DNA from: a gamma proteobacterium HTCC2207
Lineage (GTDB): Bacteria > Pseudomonadota > Gammaproteobacteria > Pseudomonadales > Porticoccaceae
Length of the DNA stretch: 64,000 nt
Reading direction: 5' to 3'
Assembly (NCBI GenBank): GCA_905182275.1
Contig: CAJJAU010000001.1
Location: 1 to 64,000 of the forward strand
Numbering within the stretch: the first letter of the stretch is position 1; each line of letters starts with the position of its first letter. The notes under the pieces were generated by a model that was not told the DNA's origin, ran no database searches, and saw nothing but the letters and a program-made list of their open reading frames with translations. The translations under genes and the position numbers were made by a program. Positions 59,551 to 64,000 of this stretch are shown in pieces.

Positions 59551-61179
59551 ATGGAATACGATGTAGTCATTGTTGGTGCAGGCCCATCTGGGCTTTCAGC
59601 GGCAATTCGGCTTAAGCAGTTAAACTCAGAAATCACTGTTTGTGTGGTCGAGAAAGGGTCTGAAGTGGGCGCCCATATTCTGTCCGGCGCGGTTTTTGAA
59701 CCCAGAGCTTTGGACGAGTTGTTTCCCGACTGGAAAGAGCGAGGAGCACCGCTGCATACTGCAGTTAGCGAAGATAAGTTCTTTTTGTATACCGGTGCTA
59801 AAAGCGCTATCAAGCTACCAAACTTCATGATTCCTAAACCCACCCATAACGATGGTAACTATATCGTTTCCATGGGCACAGTATGTCGCTGGCTCGCTGA
59901 GCAAGCTGAGATGCTCGAGGTAGACGTATATCCAGGGTTTGCCGCATCAGAAGTGGTCTTCCATGAAGACGGTTCGGTGAAAGGCATTGCCACCGGTGAC
60001 ATGGGTGTTGGGCACGACGGAGAGCAGAAAGCTAGCTATGCCCAAGGCATGGAACTACACGCAAAGTACACCCTATTTTCTGAAGGGTGCCGAGGCCACC
60101 TCGGAAAACAGCTTATTAAACGTTTTGATTTAGACAAAGACAGCGACCCACAGCACTACGGGCTGGGGATAAAAGAAATTTGGGAGATACCTGCAGACCA
60201 GCACCAAGAGGGCTTGGTTGTGCATGGTCTCGGCTGGCCGTTACAGGAATCAAGTAGCGGTGGCGGTGCATTTTTATATCACGCCGAGAAGAACCAGGTT
60301 TACATTGGTCTGATTGCTGATCTGAACTATAGCAATCCACATATGAGCCCCTTTGAAGAATTTCAGCGATGGAAGCATCATCCGGAAACTCTCAAGTATT
60401 TAAAAGGCGGTTCAAGACTTACCTATGGGGCCAGAGCGATCATAAAAGGTGGGCTCAATTCGCTGCCTAAAATGAATTTCCCGGGTGGTTTGCTAATCGG
60501 ATGTGATGCTGGAACATTAAATTCAGTAAAAATAAAAGGCAACCACACTGCGATGAAAAGCGGCATGATCGCTGCGGAAACTATTGCAGAAGCGATGAAA
60601 TTAGGTGCGGAGGCACCCATAGATCTAATCGGTTTTGATGCGAACTTTAAAGCGTCATGGCTACATGAAGAACTTTATAAGTCACGCAATTTCTCCGGCT
60701 GGATGCACAAGTTTCCAATGCTCATAGGCTCTGCGTTCGTGTGGATAGAACAAAATATTTTTGGCGGCAAGATACCTTTCACTCTTCGCGACACACTGCC
60801 AGATCACAAGGCAATGAAACCGGCAGCAGACTGCAAGAAAATTGAGTATGCCAAACCCGACAATGTTATTAGCTTCGACAAAGCATCCTCTGTCTTTATG
60901 TCTAACACTAATCATGAAGAAGACCAGCCTTGTCACCTTACTTTAAAAGATGCTCAGCTCCCTATTGCTTATAACTTGGCGATGTTTGATGAGCCAGCAC
61001 AGCGCTACTGCCCTGCTGGGGTATATGAGGTTGTTGCAAATGAAGATGGTAGTAACCGTTTTCAGATTAACGCGCAAAATTGTGTGCACTGTAAAACCTG
61101 CGATATTAAAGAACCCAGCCAAAATATTAATTGGATCGTTCCAGAAGGTGGCGGTGGGCCGAATTACCCGAACATGTGA
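59551..61179 (+). CDS. Electron transfer flavoprotein-ubiquinone oxidoreductase
   Basis: A 542-residue membrane-associated flavoprotein that passes electrons from ETF to ubiquinone. The N-terminal FAD site is VVIVGAGPSGLSAAIRL. The quinone and membrane-contact region is near 400-440 (GWMHKFPMLIGSAFVW), and the C-terminal 4Fe-4S domain shows the first cysteine in YCPAGVYEV and the CVHCKTCDIKEP cluster. ATG 59551 gives MEYDVVIVGAGP with GGAAAGAG upstream; 14 further codons are open but not family-like. It connects beta-oxidation and other dehydrogenases in the window to the respiratory chain. Confidence 0.96.
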   Translation: MEYDVVIVGAGPSGLSAAIRLKQLNSEITVCVVEKGSEVGAHILSGAVFEPRALDELFPDWKERGAPLHTAVSEDKFFLYTGAKSAIKLPNFMIPKPTHNDGNYIVSMGTVCRWLAEQAEMLEVDVYPGFAASEVVFHEDGSVKGIATGDMGVGHDGEQKASYAQGMELHAKYTLFSEGCRGHLGKQLIKRFDLDKDSDPQHYGLGIKEIWEIPADQHQEGLVVHGLGWPLQESSSGGGAFLYHAEKNQVYIGLIADLNYSNPHMSPFEEFQRWKHHPETLKYLKGGSRLTYGARAIIKGGLNSLPKMNFPGGLLIGCDAGTLNSVKIKGNHTAMKSGMIAAETIAEAMKLGAEAPIDLIGFDANFKASWLHEELYKSRNFSGWMHKFPMLIGSAFVWIEQNIFGGKIPFTLRDTLPDHKAMKPAADCKKIEYAKPDNVISFDKASSVFMSNTNHEEDQPCHLTLKDAQLPIAYNLAMFDEPAQRYCPAGVYEVVANEDGSNRFQINAQNCVHCKTCDIKEPSQNINWIVPEGGGGPNYPNM

Positions 61180-61188
61180 TTGCAGGCT

Positions 61189-61223
61189 ATAAAAAAGGGT
61201 GATATGTTCTCGCCCTTTTTTAT
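61189..61223. terminator. Bidirectional terminator between etf-QO and DUF1285
   Basis: A 14-bp stem, 61189-61202 with 61210-61223 (one T.G wobble), loop TATGTTC, has A-rich and T-rich flanks on both strands. It lies between two convergent genes. Confidence 0.88.
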
Positions 61224-61232
61224 GGATAACAG

Positions 61233-61805
61233 TTAGGCAGCGTCACCCAATAAAAACTGCTGACCCATACTTGAGACAAATAATTGTTCGCCCTCACCCG
61301 TGTCCTTTACCTCCGCTAAACTGACTAACTGGTAGTAGGCATTTCTACTCAACAGACCTGTTAACCCATCACGAATCATCACCAACGGCACTGGCTCATC
61401 GGTTATTTTATTATGATCCACCCAAAGTGGATGATCTTTCCCAATCACCACATTGTCGCCGGTAGAGGTAATACAGGTAATCGCCTGTTCTCCACATCGG
61501 GTATTGATGTCAACTGAGGTGACGAAAAACGGCGCGACATCAACCTTAATACGCCACTTCTCCACAGGACTAACTAGGAAGTGTTCACCTTGTTCGTATT
61601 TGAGAATACTCGCAAAAAGTTTCACTAAAGGCGCACGCTTTATTTCCCCGCCCTCGTGAATCCAGCGTCCTTCACGATCAATAATCAGATCCATGTCCCC
61701 AGATAACTCTGGATTCCAGCGATGCACAGGGGGCAATGACTGACGCGATTGATCCTGCTCAGAGAGGACATCGGAGAACAGCTTATCGAGTTCCTTAGCA
61801 ATCAT
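61233..61805 (-). CDS. DUF1285 domain protein
   Basis: A 190-residue protein that matches DUF1285: PPVHRWNPELSGDMDLIIDREGRWIHEGGEIKRAPLVKLFASILKYEQGEHFLVSPVEKWRIKVDVAPFFVTSVD, followed by NVVIGKDHPLWVDHNK and VPLVMIRDGLTGLLSRNAYYQLV. The family has a small beta-rich fold and no known function. Its ATG overlaps the upstream TetR stop (TAATG), so the two are translationally coupled. The 3' end faces etf-QO across a terminator. Confidence 0.9.
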   Translation of the reverse strand: MIAKELDKLFSDVLSEQDQSRQSLPPVHRWNPELSGDMDLIIDREGRWIHEGGEIKRAPLVKLFASILKYEQGEHFLVSPVEKWRIKVDVAPFFVTSVDINTRCGEQAITCITSTGDNVVIGKDHPLWVDHNKITDEPVPLVMIRDGLTGLLSRNAYYQLVSLAEVKDTGEGEQLFVSSMGQQFLLGDAA

Positions 61806-62488
61806 TATTGCGTTGGCTTAGGTGTTTTATCACCTGCCTGATGATACTGGCCACGGTTACCCATAGTCACGCCAATACTAGAAATAAAACCCATCAGCGC
61901 AGGAGTGTCCTCGCGGTCACCCCAGCTCTTATTGAAGCAGAGTTCGACAGCGCCTTGGGCTAAGGCCCAGCATGATAGATAGTGATAGTGTGGAGGTACA
62001 TCTTCGAGAATACCCTCGCTAATGAGTTTGGTAATCATGCTACCAAGCGCATCCTCATGGGACCGCCGAATACAAGAAAACTCGTCAAGCTGAGACTTGA
62101 TATCATCAGCATCGACGAGCCTATCTTCTAATTTTTGAACTAACCGATCTAGCTCTGGGCGCTCGAGGCGGGAATCGAAGTAAGCTTTGGATACGGCACC
62201 TGGGTCACCGTGTTCGGCTTCCTCAAGCGCCTGAGCTAAACGCCGCGCGATCCTACGTTCATAATCCAACATTATTCTCACTAAAATCTCATTTTTAGTC
62301 AAAAAATGTTTATATACAGTGCCTTTGCCAATTCCTGCTTTACTGGCAATTTTGGACACCGTCACTCGATCAATATTTTCAGCAATTAATAATTCTAGGG
62401 CGGCGTGAACGATCTTTTCTTCACGCGCCATGAAAATTTTCTTTTTTTCACGAATGCGGTTCGAGCTAGATATGTTTCCCTGCGTCAA
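61805..62488 (-). CDS. TetR-family transcriptional regulator upstream of DUF1285
   Basis: About 227 residues from TTG 62488, chosen because GAGGAG at 62497-62502 sits eight bases upstream; GTG 62497 would overlap that site, and ATG 62431 has only a weak one. The N-terminal DNA-binding domain reads EEKIVHAALELLIAENIDRVTVSKIASKAGIGKGTVYKHFLTKNEILVRIM, and the C-terminal part is an ordinary TetR effector domain. Target unknown. The coupled DUF1285 gene and the nearby ETF genes make a link with fatty-acid or redox metabolism conceivable but unproven. Confidence 0.85.
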   Translation of the reverse strand: MTQGNISSSNRIREKKKIFMAREEKIVHAALELLIAENIDRVTVSKIASKAGIGKGTVYKHFLTKNEILVRIMLDYERRIARRLAQALEEAEHGDPGAVSKAYFDSRLERPELDRLVQKLEDRLVDADDIKSQLDEFSCIRRSHEDALGSMITKLISEGILEDVPPHYHYLSCWALAQGAVELCFNKSWGDREDTPALMGFISSIGVTMGNRGQYHQAGDKTPKPTQ

Positions 62489-62544
62489 ATGTTTCACTCC
62501 TCAACTGTCAGTCTACCAGAGGTGTGCTTGGTTAGCACAGCTTG

Positions 62545-63162
62545 CTAAATCACAATAATCCTTTTACTTGCCCTCACAAACTCTAACTTCAAGTCTTCAT
62601 AGGTATCAACCGATGGGAACTGAGGGAACTCCTTGACCACGTTCTCTGGCGCATGGAACAAGATCCCTGCATCTGCCTCGGCAAGCATAGTGGTATCATT
62701 ATACGAGTCACCGGCGGCAATAGTTCTATAATAGAGGCTTTTAAAAGCAACAATAGATTGTCGCTTTGGATCGGCTTGCCGTAAGCGATAATTCATAACA
62801 CTGCCATCCGGAGCACATTCAAGTTTGTGGCAGAGTAGTGTGGGATAACCCAACGGCTTCATTAATGGGTTGGCGAATTCATAAAAAGTGTCAGACAAAA
62901 TAACTACTTGAAAACGCTCTCTCAACCAATTAACGAATTCAATCGCCCCATCAAGCGGCTCGAGAGTGGCTATGACAGATTGAATCTCGTTGAGACCCAA
63001 GTTGTTTTTCCGCAGCAGGTCTAGCCGATAATTCATCAGAATATCGTAGTTCGGCTCATCCCTCGTGGTTTTTTTAAACGCTTCTATGCCAGTTTTTTCG
63101 GCAAATGCTATCCAAATCTCAGGTATTAAGACCCCTTCTAGGTCCAAGCATGCAATTTCCAC
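62545..63162 (-). CDS. thrH: Bifunctional phosphoserine phosphatase / homoserine phosphotransferase ThrH
   Basis: A 205-residue HAD-superfamily enzyme nearly collinear with P. aeruginosa ThrH: the N-terminal MEIACLDLEGVLIPEIWIAFAEKTGI carries the nucleophile Asp7 (LDLEG); then RFQVVILSDTFYEF (motif II serine or threonine), CHKLECAPDG, DPKRQSIVAFKSLYYRTIAAGDSYNDTTML (motif IV aspartates). ThrH dephosphorylates phosphoserine and can phosphorylate homoserine. Translation starts at GTG 63162 with a TAGGA site eight bases upstream. It lies 70 bp after cysB on the same strand. Confidence 0.95.
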   Translation of the reverse strand: MEIACLDLEGVLIPEIWIAFAEKTGIEAFKKTTRDEPNYDILMNYRLDLLRKNNLGLNEIQSVIATLEPLDGAIEFVNWLRERFQVVILSDTFYEFANPLMKPLGYPTLLCHKLECAPDGSVMNYRLRQADPKRQSIVAFKSLYYRTIAAGDSYNDTTMLAEADAGILFHAPENVVKEFPQFPSVDTYEDLKLEFVRASKRIIVI

Positions 63163-63232
63163 AGAGTAATCCTATCTGAATAGAGTGAGGCACTTTACTG
63201 AAAATACAATCCAGGCGCAATAAGGCAAGCCT

Positions 63233-64000
63233 CTAGGCAGAATTAATGACATAAAAGGGAACGTCTAACTCACTAAAATAAGCGATTTGAGATTGTCGTG
63301 TGGTAAGCATCATAACGTCCTGAACTACCTGTCTAGTTAGGTGAGGTGCAAAGGCTTCGATAAAGTCATACATATATCCGCGTAAGTAGGTTCCTCTGCG
63401 CACTCCAATGCTGGTGACGCTAGACTCAAAAAGGTGGGACGCTTCAATGGCAACCAGATCAGAATCTTCCTCTTGGTCATAGGCCATATGAGCAACAATC
63501 CCTACCCCAAGACCTAAACGTACATAGGTCTTAATTACCTCAGCATCAGTCGCTGTAAATACAATTTTGGGTGACAAGTCTTTTTCACGAAAGGCTTTAC
63601 TGCGCTTCGAGCGGCCTTCATGCCCAAAGGGATATGTGACAATAGAATGCTTAACCACATCCTCTAAGGTTATCTTTTCGATATCGACTAATGGATGACC
63701 TTTGGGCACCAAAATAAATCGATTCCAATGATAACAAGGCATCATCGCGAGAGTGCCAAACATTTCTAAATCTTCATAGGCAATAGCAAAGTCTACGGTA
63801 CCACCGGTAGCCTCTTCGGATATGTGTGATGGCGAGCCCTGCACCATATTCAGCGATACATCAGGATATTTGGTAATAAAGTTTTTAATAATATTAGGCA
63901 GTATATATCTTGCTTGGGTATGCGTTGTGGCGATAGATAATGTGCCAAAATGAGGGCTTCTATAGTCACGCGACAACTGTTTTATTGACTCAACTTGGCG
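63233..64000 (-). CDS. cysB: CysB-type LysR regulator of sulfur assimilation, 5' end outside window
   Basis: The reverse frame runs open to the window edge, so the N-terminal DNA-binding domain is missing. The visible effector domain is strongly CysB-like: LSIATTHTQARYILPNIIKNFITKYPDVSLNMVQGSPSHISEEATGGTVDFAIAYEDLEMF, then MMPCYHWNRFILVPKGHPL and the ligand-binding TYPFGHEGRSKRSKAF. CysB activates cysteine-biosynthesis genes with N-acetylserine as inducer. thrH follows it on the same strand; in Pseudomonas cysH lies between them, here it does not. Confidence 0.9.
   Translation of the reverse strand, partial: RQVESIKQLSRDYRSPHFGTLSIATTHTQARYILPNIIKNFITKYPDVSLNMVQGSPSHISEEATGGTVDFAIAYEDLEMFGTLAMMPCYHWNRFILVPKGHPLVDIEKITLEDVVKHSIVTYPFGHEGRSKRSKAFREKDLSPKIVFTATDAEVIKTYVRLGLGVGIVAHMAYDQEEDSDLVAIEASHLFESSVTSIGVRRGTYLRGYMYDFIEAFAPHLTRQVVQDVMMLTTRQSQIAYFSELDVPFYVINSA

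Overview
The window looks like ordinary chromosome of a marine-type gammaproteobacterium. The best lineage guess is the Cellvibrionales (SAR92/Porticoccaceae-like), but that rests on gene content and order only. Housekeeping genes sit in gammaproteobacterial order: mnmA-hflD-purB; clpS-clpA facing infA-bpt-aat-trxB; ftsK-lolA-rarA-crcB-serS; etfBA beside etf-QO; cysB near thrH. I see no rRNA, tRNA, CRISPR array, insertion sequence or prophage.

Layout. 1-611: 5' part of a PLP-dependent decarboxylase. 964-9725: two-carbon and fatty-acid metabolism, with a solitary fadB, a secreted esterase, isocitrate lyase, a divergent LysR regulator, malate synthase G and rraA; isocitrate dehydrogenase follows at 15505. 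9717-15361: a leftward block of translation and RNA-modification genes (GNAT, roxA, purB, hflD, mnmA, nudJ, rluE). 16820-23304: an accessory stretch with a MATE pump, a beta-lactamase-fold lipoprotein, a patatin, a protein resembling phage single-stranded-DNA-binding proteins, a small membrane protein and a DUF1993 protein. 23305-28323: an apparent three-gene trans-envelope export system (MMPL/RND pump, LolA-like periplasmic protein, outer-membrane barrel). 28483-42206: the conserved clp/infA/trxB/ftsK/serS/gor block. 42203-48663: a gamma-glutamylation-type amine-utilisation locus (TetR, PuuB-like oxidase, PuuA-like glutamine synthetase, TauD-like dioxygenase, class I amidotransferase, AGCS symporter). 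48952-52708: a stand-alone tyrosine recombinase, DUF1330 and a DUF885 lipoprotein. 52926-57514: prc, xthA and a secreted protein / ECF sigma factor / small membrane protein trio. 57597-64000: the electron-transfer flavoprotein system, DUF1285-TetR, thrH and the 3' part of cysB.

How the genes fit together. FadB and ETF/ETF-QO carry fatty-acid beta-oxidation and its electrons to quinone; aceA and glcB retain the resulting acetyl-CoA carbon through the glyoxylate shunt, while icd competes for isocitrate. The 42-48 kb locus probably imports and degrades an amine or amino compound through gamma-glutamyl intermediates. Its divergent promoters overlap a tandem 22-bp repeat made of two perfect-arm inverted repeats, the most convincing regulatory signal in the window.

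The observations most worth following are this operator and the variant Puu-like pathway, the DUF2815-like protein outside a phage context, the MMPL/LolA-like/barrel operon, and the uncharacterised ECF trio. Several genes use TTG starts that are fixed by strong ribosome binding sites. All functions come from reading the protein sequence by eye; no database search was run.
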